NCBI RefSeq assembly: GCF_041224595.1
Contig: NZ_JBGFGN010000099.1
Span: forward strand, 1-51,750
Origin: Donghicola sp041224595
Lineage (GTDB): Bacteria; Pseudomonadota; Alphaproteobacteria; Rhodobacterales; Rhodobacteraceae
Direction of reading: 5' to 3'
Length of the DNA stretch: 51,750 bases
Within the stretch, counting starts at the first letter, position 1. The number at the start of each line of letters is the position of its first letter. This document shows positions 42,691 to 51,696 of the stretch, piece by piece. The notes under the pieces are model-generated. The model ran no database searches. It was not told the DNA's origin and saw only the letters and a program-made list of their open reading frames with translations. A program made the position numbers and the translations under genes.

Positions 42691-42897
42691 TTAGTAGTGC
42701 GGTGGCCGCTCGTCGCCGACGATTTCGGCGGCCCCGTCTGCATATTCCCGCGCAGCCTCGCGTTCCATGAGCAATTGCACGCGGCGGGTCAGTAGTGCGA
42801 TTTCTGTTTCTTGCCGCGCGACGATGTCTGACATGTCATCCACGGATTTCAGCAGATGCGCCACGCGCTCTTCGAGTTGGTTGATCCGGTTTTCCAT
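42691..42897 (-). CDS. slyX: SlyX family protein
   Basis: A 68-residue coiled-coil protein: MENRINQLEERVAHLLKSVD, then IVARQETEIALLTRRVQLL, ending GDERPPHY. Length and the terminal P-P-H-Y match the SlyX family, whose function is unknown. It is divergent from hisS with 108 bp between them. Confidence 0.85.
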   Translation of the reverse strand: MENRINQLEERVAHLLKSVDDMSDIVARQETEIALLTRRVQLLMEREAAREYADGAAEIVGDERPPHY

Positions 42898-43005
42898 GCT
42901 GTTTTCCTTGCGCGTCGTTTTGGCTTTGTCACGTGCCGCCGCTTGCCCCCGCGGCGTTCAAACGCTACACCCCGCCGCGAAAAGACCCCTATCTGGAGTG
43001 TTCCC

Positions 43006-44502
43006 ATGGCCAAAGTCAAGAAACAGCCCCGGCCAAAGGCCGAAACCCCCAAAGGCTTTCGTGACTATTTCGGCCATGAAGTCACCGAGCGTCAGGAAAT
43101 GCTGCGCCAGATCGCCGAGGTCTACAGCCACTATGGTTTTGATGCTTTGGAGACCAGCGCGGTAGAATCCGTCGAGGCGCTGGGGAAATTCCTGCCTGAC
43201 GTGGATCGCCCGAACGAAGGCGTGTTTGGTTGGGAAGAGGATGACAGCGGCTGGGTTGCCCTGCGCTATGACATGACTGCGCCTTTGGCCCGCGTCTATG
43301 CGCAGTTCCGCAACGATCTGCCGACCCCCTATCGCCGCTATGCGATGGGCCCCGTCTGGCGCAACGAAAAGCCTGGCCCCGGCCGCTTCCGCCAGTTCTA
43401 CCAGTGCGATGCGGATACCGTGGGCGCGCCCTCGGTTGCGGCAGATGCCGAGATTTGCGCGATGCTGTCGGATACCTTGGAGCGCGTGGGCATTCCCCGC
43501 GGCGACTACATCGTGCGCATCAACAACCGCAAGGTTCTGAACGGCGTCATGGAAGTGGCGGGCGTTCTGGACCCCAGCGACGAAACCAAATTCGAAGCCG
43601 AGCGTGGCATCGTGCTGCGTGCCATCGACAAGCTCGACCGCTTGGGCGAGGAGGGCGTGCGAGCTTTGCTGGGTGAGGGCCGCAAGGACGAAAGCGGTGA
43701 CTTTACCAAGGGTGCTGGACTGGTTGACGCGCAGGCCGACGTGGTCATGGGCTTCATGGATGCCCGCCGCGACACCGGTGCCGAAACGTTGGCGCGTCTG
43801 CGCGAACTGGTTGGCGAGAGCAAGATCGGCTCCGAAGGGGTGGACGAACTCGCTGAGATCGCGACCCTTCTGGGTGCCCAAGGCTATGGCCCCGACCGTA
43901 TCATCATCGACCCCTCGGTCGTGCGCGGTTTGGGGTATTACACCGGTCCCGTATACGAGGCCGAACTGACCTTTGAAATTTTCGACGAAAAGGGCCGCAA
44001 GCGCCAATTCGGCTCGGTGGCTGGTGGTGGCCGTTATGACGATCTGGTGAAGCGTTTCACTGGTCAGGCAGTCCCTGCGACTGGTGTCTCGATCGGTGTG
44101 GACCGTCTGCTGGCCGCTCTGCGCGCCAAGGGCCGCATTGGTCAGGACAGCGCCCGAGGCCCCGTGGTCGTGACCGTGATGGATAAGGCCCGTATGGCCG
44201 ACTACCAGCTGATGGTGCGCGAGCTTCGCGAGGCTGGCATCCGCGCCGAGGTGTATCTGGGAAACCCCAAGAACTTTGGCAACCAGCTGAAGTATGCGGA
44301 CAAGCGCAACAGCCCCGTGGCCGTCATCGAAGGCGAAGACGAGGCTGAGCGCGGCGTCATCCAGATCAAGGACCTGATCCTTGGTGCCAAGATCGCCGAA
44401 GAGGCGACCTTGGAGGAATGGAAAGACCGTCCGTCGCAGTACGAAGTGGCCCGTGGTGATCTGGTCGCCAAGGTGCGCGAAATTCTGGATCTGTACAAAT
44501 GA
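43006..44502 (+). CDS. hisS: Histidyl-tRNA synthetase
   Basis: Class II aminoacyl-tRNA synthetase of 498 residues. The ATG at 43006 (MAKVKKQPRPKAETPKGFRD) is chosen over an upstream open frame because the family begins with the PKGFRD segment. LRYDMTAPLARVYA (motif 2 region), YAMGPVWRNEKPGPGRFRQFYQCD, VVRGLGYYTGPVYEAE and SVAGGGRYDDLV are characteristic. The stop overlaps the hisZ start by 4 nt; hisS-hisZ-hisG is one operon. Confidence 0.95.
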   Translation: MAKVKKQPRPKAETPKGFRDYFGHEVTERQEMLRQIAEVYSHYGFDALETSAVESVEALGKFLPDVDRPNEGVFGWEEDDSGWVALRYDMTAPLARVYAQFRNDLPTPYRRYAMGPVWRNEKPGPGRFRQFYQCDADTVGAPSVAADAEICAMLSDTLERVGIPRGDYIVRINNRKVLNGVMEVAGVLDPSDETKFEAERGIVLRAIDKLDRLGEEGVRALLGEGRKDESGDFTKGAGLVDAQADVVMGFMDARRDTGAETLARLRELVGESKIGSEGVDELAEIATLLGAQGYGPDRIIIDPSVVRGLGYYTGPVYEAELTFEIFDEKGRKRQFGSVAGGGRYDDLVKRFTGQAVPATGVSIGVDRLLAALRAKGRIGQDSARGPVVVTVMDKARMADYQLMVRELREAGIRAEVYLGNPKNFGNQLKYADKRNSPVAVIEGEDEAERGVIQIKDLILGAKIAEEATLEEWKDRPSQYEVARGDLVAKVREILDLYK

Positions 44503-45584
44503 TAGACCGTAGCGCCCCCCGCAAACTGGCGGCCGAACTGCGTGCGCAGTTCGAAGCCCAAGGCGCGGTGTCTGTAGAGCCGCCGTTCCTGCTGCCTGCG
44601 GACAAACTGCTCGACCTTTATGGCGAGGATATTCGCGGCCGTGCCTATGTGACCTCGGACCCTGCGCGGGGCGAGATGTTCATGCGTCCAGACTTCACCG
44701 TGCCTGTGGTCGAAATGCACATGGCCCAAGGCGCAGAACCTGCCCGCTACACCTATGCAGGCGAGGTTTTCCGCCGTCAGGAAGAGAACCCTGACCGCGC
44801 CATCGAATACCTGCAAGTCGGGTACGAGGTCTTTGACCGCGCCGATCCTGTCGGAGCCGAGGCCGAGGTGTTCGCCCGCATTGCGACTGCCCTGAAGCCA
44901 ATGGGGCTGAAGGCCGTGACCGGCGACATCGGCCTGCTGCGCGCTGCGATTGAGGGGCTTGAGACCACCGAGCGTCGCAAGGCCGCCTTGCTGCGCCACA
45001 TCTGGCATCCCCGCCGGTTCCGCGCTTTGCTCGACCGTTTTTCGGGCCGTGCGCCTGTGCCTGCCGCGCGTGCTGCGCTCTTGAGCGCTGCTGATCCACT
45101 TGCGCATGCGGGCCCTATGATTGGCCTGCGCTCTGCTGCCGAAATCGAGGGCCGCATCGCCGCGCTGAAAGAGGACGCCGCAACCGCGCCCATCTCTGAG
45201 CGCGAACTCGAATTGATCGAAGCGCTACTGGATGTGCGCGAAACCGTGCCTTTCGCGTTGGAGCAACTACGTGATCTGGCGGTCGATCTGCCCGCGATCA
45301 ATGACGCTGTGGGCCGCATGGCGGCCCGTAGCGCGGCGCTTGAGAAACTAGGTGTCTCGCTGGAGACACTTGAGTTCGAGGCGACCTATGGCCGGACTTC
45401 GATGGAATATTACGACGGTTTCGTCTTTGGCCTAATCGCCGAGGATCGCCCCGATCTGCCCCCCGTGGCGACGGGCGGGCGCTATGATGCGCTGACCTCG
45501 AAACTGGGGCAGGGGCGTGAAATTCCGGCGGTCGGTGGCGTGATCCGTCCTGGACTGGTTCTGGACCTCGGAGGTCTGTCATGA
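44499..45584 (+). CDS. hisZ: ATP phosphoribosyltransferase regulatory subunit
   Basis: A 361-residue HisS-like protein lacking tRNA-charging motifs. It forms a complex with short HisG and gives it histidine feedback control. FMRPDFTVPVVEMHM, YAGEVFRRQEENP and PVATGGRYDALTSKLG mark it as a HisS paralogue. It overlaps hisS and hisG by 4 nt each. The short HisG next door makes HisZ the expected partner. Confidence 0.93.
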   Translation: MIDRSAPRKLAAELRAQFEAQGAVSVEPPFLLPADKLLDLYGEDIRGRAYVTSDPARGEMFMRPDFTVPVVEMHMAQGAEPARYTYAGEVFRRQEENPDRAIEYLQVGYEVFDRADPVGAEAEVFARIATALKPMGLKAVTGDIGLLRAAIEGLETTERRKAALLRHIWHPRRFRALLDRFSGRAPVPAARAALLSAADPLAHAGPMIGLRSAAEIEGRIAALKEDAATAPISERELELIEALLDVRETVPFALEQLRDLAVDLPAINDAVGRMAARSAALEKLGVSLETLEFEATYGRTSMEYYDGFVFGLIAEDRPDLPPVATGGRYDALTSKLGQGREIPAVGGVIRPGLVLDLGGLS

Positions 45585-46279
45585 CGATCAAAATCGGTGT
45601 GCCTTCGAAGGGCCGTTTGATGGAAAAGACCTTTGACTGGTTCGCAGAGCGGGGCGTGTCCCTGTCGCGCGCGGGCTCTGAACGCGAATATGCGGGCAAG
45701 GTCGAAGGGATCGAAGGCGTGGAACTGGTCCTACTGTCTGCGGGCGAGATTCCCCGTGAACTGGCGGCGGGCCGCATCCATCTGGGTGTGACCGGGCAGG
45801 ACTTGATCCGCGAAAAGCTGTCCCAATGGGACCAGCGGGTTGAGGAACTGGCAGAACTGGGTTTTGGTCAGGCAGACCTGATCATTGCGGTGCCGCAGGT
45901 TTGGGTCGATGTGGATACGTTGGAAGATCTGGATGCAGTGTCTGCGGCCTTCCGCGCCGAACATGGCTTCCGCCTGCGGATCGCCACGAAATACCACCGC
46001 TTGGTGCGCGAGTACCTGAAGGAGCACGGTGTCGCGGATTACCAGCTAGTCGACAGCCAAGGCGCGACCGAGGGCACGATCAAGAACCTGACCGCCGAGG
46101 CCGTGGCTGACATCACCAGCTCTGGCGAGACGCTGCGCGCTAACCACCTGAAGATTCTGTCGGATGCCTTGGTGCTGCGCTCTCAGGCGACACTGTTCAA
46201 AGCGCGCGGTTTGAAGCTGAGCGACGAGGATCGCGCCATACGCACCGAGCTACTAAAGCAGTTGGGTGTCTGGAATTGA
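45581..46279 (+). CDS. hisG: ATP phosphoribosyltransferase, short form
   Basis: First enzyme of histidine synthesis, 232 residues, the short form without the C-terminal regulatory domain. IKIGVPSKGRLMEKTFDWF, LGVTGQDLIREKL, ATKYHRLVREYLKEHGV and DSQGATEGTIKNLTAEAVADI (PRPP loop region) are visible. It is last in the hisS-hisZ-hisG operon and is followed by a terminator. Confidence 0.95.
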   Translation: MTIKIGVPSKGRLMEKTFDWFAERGVSLSRAGSEREYAGKVEGIEGVELVLLSAGEIPRELAAGRIHLGVTGQDLIREKLSQWDQRVEELAELGFGQADLIIAVPQVWVDVDTLEDLDAVSAAFRAEHGFRLRIATKYHRLVREYLKEHGVADYQLVDSQGATEGTIKNLTAEAVADITSSGETLRANHLKILSDALVLRSQATLFKARGLKLSDEDRAIRTELLKQLGVWN

Positions 46280-46287
46280 TCTGACAT

Positions 46288-46313
46288 GGGGCGCTGCGGC
46301 GCCCCTTTGCTTT
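46288..46313. terminator. Terminator between hisG and the DUF1489 gene
   Basis: GGGGCGCTGCGGCGCCCC (46288-46305) followed by TTTGCTTTT on the plus strand. It lies between convergent genes. Confidence 0.85.
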
Positions 46314-46744
46314 TAGATGACCCCGATATCCGCGAGGGCGGCTGACAGCTCTGGCGGGAGATTGTCTTCGCTCTCGCGCCCTTTGCGTAGGTCTCGGGGG
46401 CTGTCTTCGGGCTTGAGGTATCGCCAGCCTTGGAACGGGCGGCGCGGGGCAGGTTCGGTGCGCTGAACCTCGTCGTCCAGCACGATCCCGCAGCGGCGGA
46501 TGCCGTCGCCTGTATCGACCTCGTCCAGACCAATGATCCGCTGACGCGCCAGAATCACGCCCTTGAACACCCAGTAGAGCGATCCGCCGTTCAGAATTTC
46601 GGCTTCGCGTTTGGGCCACATGCGAGTGACGTGGCGAATCCGCCCGTCGGGCCCTTTGGCCCGCGGGTTCTTTTGCCAGTTTAGCAGATCTTCGACCTGT
46701 TCCGCGCCGACGCAGAGCTTCAGCAGATTGATGTATTCAGACAT
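46313..46744 (-). CDS. DUF1489 family protein
   Basis: A 143-residue protein of unknown function, conserved in alphaproteobacteria. The start MSEYINLLKLCVGAEQVEDL at 46744 fits the family; a longer frame to 46852 does not. HVTRMWPKREAEILNGGSLYWV, LARQRIIGL and RTEPAPRRPFQGWRYL are the conserved segments. No catalytic role is known to me. Confidence 0.85.
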   Translation of the reverse strand: MSEYINLLKLCVGAEQVEDLLNWQKNPRAKGPDGRIRHVTRMWPKREAEILNGGSLYWVFKGVILARQRIIGLDEVDTGDGIRRCGIVLDDEVQRTEPAPRRPFQGWRYLKPEDSPRDLRKGRESEDNLPPELSAALADIGVI

Positions 46745-47116
46745 TGTTAACCACCTTGGATCGGTACTTAGCCGATTGTCAGGGGGGGACAAGACGCTTG
46801 CTGTGACTTTCCAGCAGAGAGTTTTCCACAGGCACTTGTGAATACCGCGCAACCTTAGGGAGAAATCCCTAATGGCCCGAATTAAAGGTGCAAGCAGAGG
46901 ATGCCTTAACCCTCAGAAGGGAAGGCGTTTTTTCAATGTCTGCTAGATCACGCACCACACAGTCGAAAAAGGCATCCCCCTAAATGTAGGGATGTGGATA
47001 AATATTTATCCTATATATGGTGACAAAATGGCTGTTTTCGGCGATAAACGCGTTGACCAAACATGGCGTCTGCACTAGCTAGCGCCTCCGGACCATCACA
47101 AAAATTCGAGGCTGAA
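46745..47116. promoter_or_regulatory. Palindrome-rich upstream region of nrdJ
   Basis: Within 372 non-coding bases are TTAGGGA/TCCCTAA (46855-46872), CATCCC/GGGATG (46973-46994) and the perfect palindrome GGATAAATATTTATCC (46996-47011). Right after it, ATCCTATATATGGTGA (47008-47023) matches an NrdR-box-like consensus (ACACTATATATAGTGT) at 12 of 16 positions. Regulation of nrdJ by NrdR is plausible. No gene is seen. Confidence 0.45.
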
Positions 47117-49378
47117 ATGACCCGCTTTGCTGCCCCCATTGCCGAACAAATCTGGGATATGAAGTACCGTTTGAAACAGGCAGACGGGCAGCCGATTGAT
47201 GGCACGGTCGAGGACACTTGGCGCCGAATCGCGACGAGCCTCGCGTCGGTCGAGAAAGACCCCGAGACTTGGGAAAAGAAATTCTACGGCGCGCTCGAGG
47301 ATTTCAAATTCCTGCCCGCTGGCCGCATCACCGCAGGTGCCGGCACCGGCCGCACCGTGACCCTGTTCAACTGCTTTGTCATGGGCACGATCCCCGACAG
47401 CATGGCAGGTATCTTTGACATGCTGAAAGAGGCCGCGCTGACCATGCAGCAGGGCGGCGGCATCGGCTACGACTTCAGCACCATTCGCCCCCGTGGCGCG
47501 GATGTCAAAGGCGTGGCCGCAGACGCGTCGGGCCCGTTGTCGTTCATGGACGTTTGGGATGCGATGTGCCGCACCATCATGTCCGCAGGCAGCCGCCGCG
47601 GTGCGATGATGGCCACCATGCGCTGTGACCACCCCGATATCGAGGATTTCATCACCGCGAAGTCTGACGCAGCCCGCCTGCGTATGTTCAACGTGTCCGT
47701 TCTGGTCACTGACGCGTTCATGGAAGCGGTCAAGAACGACGGCAGCTGGGAGCTGAAGTTCGGCGACAAGGTTTACAAAACCGTCGAGGCCCGTGATCTG
47801 TGGAACAAGATCATGAAGTCGACCTATGACTACGCCGAGCCGGGCGTGATCTTTATCGACCGCATCAACACCATGAACAACCTCGGCTATTGCGAGAGCA
47901 TTGCTGCGACCAACCCTTGCGGCGAACAGCCCTTGCCGCCCTATGGTGCGTGTCTGCTGGGTTCGATCAACATGGCCCGTCTGGTGGACAACGCGTTCGA
48001 GGACGGCGCTGTTCTGAATGAGGACAAGCTCGAAGAGCTGGTCGCTCTGGCTGTGCGCATGATGGACAACGTTGTTGATGCCAGCCGCTTCCCGCTGGAA
48101 GCGCAGGCCCGCGAAGCCGAGCAGAAGCGCCGCATTGGTCTGGGTGTCACCGGTCTGGCGGACGCGCTTTTGATGGTTGGCCTGAAATACGGCTCTGACG
48201 AAGCTGCAGCGCAGACTGAAAAGTGGATGAAGCTGATCGCTCGCGCGTCCTATTTGGCGTCGGTCGAGCTGGCCAAAGAAAAGGGCGCTTTCCCGCTGTT
48301 CGACGCCGAGGGCTACCTGTCCTCGGGCAACATGAAGCAGATGGACGAGGATGTCCGCGCCGAGATCGCAGAGCACGGCATCCGCAACGCGCTGCTGACC
48401 TCGATCGCGCCCACCGGCACCATCTCGCTGTATGCGGGCAATGTCAGCTCGGGCATCGAGCCGGTCTTTGCATACGCCTACAAGCGCAAGGTTCTGCAGA
48501 AAGATGGCAGCCGCACCGAAGAGGAAGTGGTCGATTACGCTGTTCAGATGTGGCGCGAAAAGAAAGGCAACGCAGAACTGCCCGACTACTTCGTGAACGC
48601 TCAGACGCTGGAGCCTTCGGCCCACGTGAAAATGCAGGCGGCAGCACAGAAATGGATCGACAGTTCGATCTCGAAAACCATTAACTGCCCTGAAGACATC
48701 AGCTTTGATGATTTCAAAGACGTCTACATGGCGGCATGGGATCAGGGCTGTAAGGGCTGCACCACCTACCGTCCGAACGACGTGACCGGGTCGGTCCTGT
48801 CCGTCAGCGAAGAGAGCGAGAAGGCCCCCGAGCAGGACGAAGGCGCAGATGTCGTCTACCTGTCCGAGCCTCTGGATCGTCCGCAGGCGCTGGAAGGCAA
48901 CACCTACAAGCTGAAGTGGCCCGATAGCGAGCATGCAATCTACCTGACCATCAACGACGTGATCGTTGGCGGTCGCCGCCGTCCGTTCGAGGTCTTCATC
49001 AATTCCAAGAACATGGAGCACTTTGCCTGGACGGTTGCGCTGACCCGCATGATCTCGGCCGTGTTCCGCCGTGGCGGTGACATCACCTTTGTCGCCGAAG
49101 AGCTGAAAGCCGTGTTCGACCCCCGTGGCGGTGCGTGGATCCAAGGTAAGTACATCCCCTCCATCCTGGCGGCCATCGGCAGCGTGATCGAGCAGCACCT
49201 TGTCTCGATCGGCTTCATGGAAGGCGAAGGCATGGGCTTGAAGACCGACCCCAAAGCACAGGTCGTCAACCTGGACCAACCCAAGGGCAAAGCGTGCCCC
49301 AGCTGCGGCCAGTATTCGATGATGATGGTTGAGGGATGTATGACGTGTTCGTCATGTGGTCACAGCAAGTGTGGCTGA
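47117..49378 (+). CDS. nrdJ: Adenosylcobalamin-dependent ribonucleotide reductase (class II)
   Basis: Oxygen-independent reductase of 753 residues that makes deoxyribonucleotides using vitamin B12. ATG at 47117 (MTRFAAPIAEQIWDMKYRLK) is preferred over an upstream in-frame start at 47063, as GAGG lies before it and the family begins this way. FNCFVMG (C86), NPCGEQPLPPYGACLLGS (C268 to E270 region), TGLADALLMVGLKYG and the glycyl/thiyl-type barrel motifs are present. The C-terminus ends in CPSCGQYSMMM...CMTCSSCGHSKCG, a cysteine tail for re-reduction. It is a single gene. Confidence 0.95.
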   Translation: MTRFAAPIAEQIWDMKYRLKQADGQPIDGTVEDTWRRIATSLASVEKDPETWEKKFYGALEDFKFLPAGRITAGAGTGRTVTLFNCFVMGTIPDSMAGIFDMLKEAALTMQQGGGIGYDFSTIRPRGADVKGVAADASGPLSFMDVWDAMCRTIMSAGSRRGAMMATMRCDHPDIEDFITAKSDAARLRMFNVSVLVTDAFMEAVKNDGSWELKFGDKVYKTVEARDLWNKIMKSTYDYAEPGVIFIDRINTMNNLGYCESIAATNPCGEQPLPPYGACLLGSINMARLVDNAFEDGAVLNEDKLEELVALAVRMMDNVVDASRFPLEAQAREAEQKRRIGLGVTGLADALLMVGLKYGSDEAAAQTEKWMKLIARASYLASVELAKEKGAFPLFDAEGYLSSGNMKQMDEDVRAEIAEHGIRNALLTSIAPTGTISLYAGNVSSGIEPVFAYAYKRKVLQKDGSRTEEEVVDYAVQMWREKKGNAELPDYFVNAQTLEPSAHVKMQAAAQKWIDSSISKTINCPEDISFDDFKDVYMAAWDQGCKGCTTYRPNDVTGSVLSVSEESEKAPEQDEGADVVYLSEPLDRPQALEGNTYKLKWPDSEHAIYLTINDVIVGGRRRPFEVFINSKNMEHFAWTVALTRMISAVFRRGGDITFVAEELKAVFDPRGGAWIQGKYIPSILAAIGSVIEQHLVSIGFMEGEGMGLKTDPKAQVVNLDQPKGKACPSCGQYSMMMVEGCMTCSSCGHSKCG

Positions 49379-49482
49379 CGAGCTTGGTCTGAGTGTTGTG
49401 AATCACCTCATCCGAGTTCCGGAAATCACCTCATCTGACTGCCGGATCGGGAGGCCCATGATCGAAAATGAATGTAAAACGA

Positions 49483-49514
49483 GGCCGCGCAAATGCGTGG
49501 CCTTTCGCTTTTTT
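49483..49514 (+). terminator. Terminator downstream of nrdJ
   Basis: GGCCGCGC (49483-49490) pairs with GCGTGGCC (49495-49502), with one G-T pair, followed by TTTCGCTTTTTT. Confidence 0.75.
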
Positions 49515-49629
49515 AAGCGTTTTCAGATTGTTACGGAAGTGTCTGGTGACAGTCACCGCATGCCTTTTCCAGAAATCACACCAAAGATCTTCTAAGGACC
49601 GGATTCAGGGCGCGTTGAAGGAAACGAAT

Positions 49630-49663
49630 AACGGCGCAGGATGATCCTGCGCCGTTCTTTTTT
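49630..49663 (+). terminator. Strong hairpin with T-run before tniQ
   Basis: ACGGCGCAGGAT (49631-49642) and ATCCTGCGCCGT (49644-49655) form 12-bp perfect arms around one G, followed by TCTTTTTTG on the plus strand. It protects the convergent tniQ end from rightward read-through. Confidence 0.8.
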
Positions 49664-49681
49664 GCCCGTGATGTCAGATGC

Positions 49682-51490
49682 TTACCCGAGAATGCGATCT
49701 GTCGCATCCCGAAGATAGACATTCCCGAAAGCGCCGTGCTCGCCGGAGAAGGGTTTGATGCCTGCATCCCGCAGGTGTCGCACCAATGCTTGCCAGGGTG
49801 CCCCATGGGTTTGTGAAAGCAGCTTGGGTGTGGTGTAGCGCTCTCGGAAGACGGCAGCGTCTTCGGCCGTGAAGTAGGCCTGATCGACTTTGGTGATTGG
49901 GTTCCTCAGGAGCGTTGTCTGAACATGCCCCTCGTCGATCATGCGCTTCAGGATCGAGGGTTGACCGATGCCGACAGACTTCGCAAAGACTTCGATGCTC
50001 TGTGCGTCGACAGGATCGGGGCGGAGCACCGCCGCAACCTCGTCGTGATAGACGTGAACCGCAGCAAAGCCCTCGGCTTCCATGCGATTGCCCACACGCG
50101 TGATCCGGCCATCGCGGATGGCTTCGATGATTTCGACTGGTCGGATCTTTAGTCGTTGAGCTGCCTTGGAGAGATGCTCCCAGCCATGTTGCGCTTGCCG
50201 GAGTTGCTGTGCCCCTGTCAGGATACTGTCGAGAAACCGCTGACCTTGAGCCGGGTGCCAGACAGCTTTGACATCAGCAGCATCAAGATCCGGGACCAGA
50301 ACACCATCCTCGACCAGCAGATTGAATTGGGAGCGCGTTGCGTTGATCGAGGCTGCCATATCCTTGGCAGTGATCAGCTCGGTCATGCTTTCCAGAATTG
50401 GTGCAGCTGACGTTGCATCGAAGACCTCCCATGCATCGGGCAAGCCATGCTCTGCGTCACGGACAATCCCAGCGGCGGCGAGGGTCTTGCGCAGTCGGCG
50501 TTGGTCCATTCCGGTTGCCTGTGCCGCGGTGCGTACGGAGTGAAGCCGCCGCACCTTCACTGGTTCTCCAAGCAGTTCGTCCCCGGGCCCCAAGGGCCAA
50601 GTGCTCAGCATGTGCGTGCGCAGTAGATCGCGGAACGGGGCGTAGTCGGGATGATCGTGGTAGTCGTAGGCAAGCCGCTCATAGAGCTTCGGAAAAATGG
50701 CTTTTGGCCCATCGTGTGGGACACCGGGTTTCCGTTGAAGTGCATCGAAGGTCGCGAGGATCTCGTCTTTGCCATGGCGCGCCACCTGAAAGCCCATCTC
50801 ATAAAGGATGGGGCGATCCTCGGGCGTCATGCGGGACTGAGGAATATCCTCAAGGCGGAGCCGCGCACTTCCCAGTAGGTGGCAGAAATTACACGCAGCA
50901 TGGAGCGAGAGGTCGTCGAGCCATGTTTCGGGGAATTCCGTAAGCGCCAGACGCGCTTCGAGCCATCGGTCGAAGGGCAGGAGCTTGCGCGGCGCTCCAT
51001 CTAGGTTCCCAGCCAAAATGTCTGGGGCGAGATCTGTCAGCCGGGGCGCGGAATCGAACCTTTTCAAAGGGCTGGCTTCTCGCCACAGGGGAACGAGGGC
51101 GGTTTCATGGACGACGCAAACCGAGATATGCGGAACCAGCCAGTGGCCCCGCATCTTCATCGCGCCCGTTGTCTCGAAGTCTTCCCGAAGGCAGTGGGTG
51201 CAGCCCCGCATGACCGGAGTCTGCAGCGATTTGGTTGGGAAGGTATGGCCGCGGAAGGATCGGGTGCCGCTCCCGAATTGCTGAGGTGACCATTGCCTGA
51301 CCTCCTCAGGGACAGGTTCCCCAAGCTCTTCAAGAGCTGATATTGCCTGATCCGTGTTCTGCAAAACCGCCGTGAGAGAGGTTCCCTTGTCCACGCAGAA
51401 CGTGGCGGCATCTACCCAGAAATGGGCCGCGCGGCGGGAGATCCAGGACGCGATGGTCTCTCTTGTGGGCGATAAGTCGATCGGTGGCAT
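49682..51490 (-). CDS. tniQ: TniQ family protein, orphan
   Basis: A 602-residue protein. The N-terminal part (RETIASWISRRAAHFW..., GCTHCLREDF and GHWLVPHISVCVVHETALVPL) is a TniQ domain with its paired zinc cysteines and C-x-x-H. In Tn7-like and Tn5053-like transposons TniQ/TnsD links the AAA+ regulator to the target site. The C-terminal 300 residues have several helix-turn-helix-like segments. The ATG at 51490 has no clear ribosome-binding site, and an in-frame stop lies 9 codons upstream. No TniA or TniB gene is visible; an IS110 element begins upstream. So it is either a stand-alone TniQ-like regulator or part of a broken transposon. Confidence 0.8.
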   Translation of the reverse strand: MPPIDLSPTRETIASWISRRAAHFWVDAATFCVDKGTSLTAVLQNTDQAISALEELGEPVPEEVRQWSPQQFGSGTRSFRGHTFPTKSLQTPVMRGCTHCLREDFETTGAMKMRGHWLVPHISVCVVHETALVPLWREASPLKRFDSAPRLTDLAPDILAGNLDGAPRKLLPFDRWLEARLALTEFPETWLDDLSLHAACNFCHLLGSARLRLEDIPQSRMTPEDRPILYEMGFQVARHGKDEILATFDALQRKPGVPHDGPKAIFPKLYERLAYDYHDHPDYAPFRDLLRTHMLSTWPLGPGDELLGEPVKVRRLHSVRTAAQATGMDQRRLRKTLAAAGIVRDAEHGLPDAWEVFDATSAAPILESMTELITAKDMAASINATRSQFNLLVEDGVLVPDLDAADVKAVWHPAQGQRFLDSILTGAQQLRQAQHGWEHLSKAAQRLKIRPVEIIEAIRDGRITRVGNRMEAEGFAAVHVYHDEVAAVLRPDPVDAQSIEVFAKSVGIGQPSILKRMIDEGHVQTTLLRNPITKVDQAYFTAEDAAVFRERYTTPKLLSQTHGAPWQALVRHLRDAGIKPFSGEHGAFGNVYLRDATDRILG

Positions 51491-51540
51491 TGTCGGCTGG
51501 CTTGCTGATGTTGTCGCTCAGATATGCCAGTTGCCCTGAC

Positions 51541-51696
51541 ATGCAAGGTATCTCTTCCATTGGGTGGCACAGTGAAACTTGTGATCCAACATCGTATTTT
51601 TCGGCCCACACCGGATGAGGTGGGTGGCTCCTGCTCCACCGGCATCGAATGTGCCAAAGTGCAGCTATCAATGACTGCTAGGAAAGGAGCCACTCA
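51541..51696 (+). other. Putative 5' non-coding end of IS110 element (bridge-RNA region)
   Basis: The stretch before the IS110-family transposase start. IS110-group elements encode a bridge RNA here. GTGGCTCCT (51624-51632) pairs with AGGAGCCAC (51685-51693), which covers the transposase ribosome-binding site AGGAG. A smaller stem GGTGG/CCACC is at 51623-51640. The exact left end of the element cannot be fixed. Confidence 0.4.

Larger units (their letters stand above)
49379..49681. other. Intergenic region behind nrdJ with IS-end-like repeats
   Basis: Just after nrdJ lies TGTTGTG (49394-49400), then two copies of AATCACCTCATC (49401-49412 and 49424-49435), 23 bp apart. This echoes the repeated ends of the IS21-like element at 90-132 (24 bp apart). 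It may be the relic of an IS21-type end. Two terminators follow. No gene is seen. Confidence 0.4.

Noticed and set aside
46745..47116. Cobalamin riboswitch before the B12-dependent reductase
   Set aside because: I could not find the B12-box consensus or a fitting fold; the region holds small palindromes instead.
47096..49279. 727-codon minus-strand open frame opposite nrdJ
   Set aside because: Antisense of nrdJ; its content is explained by high GC at third positions and it has no recognisable domain.
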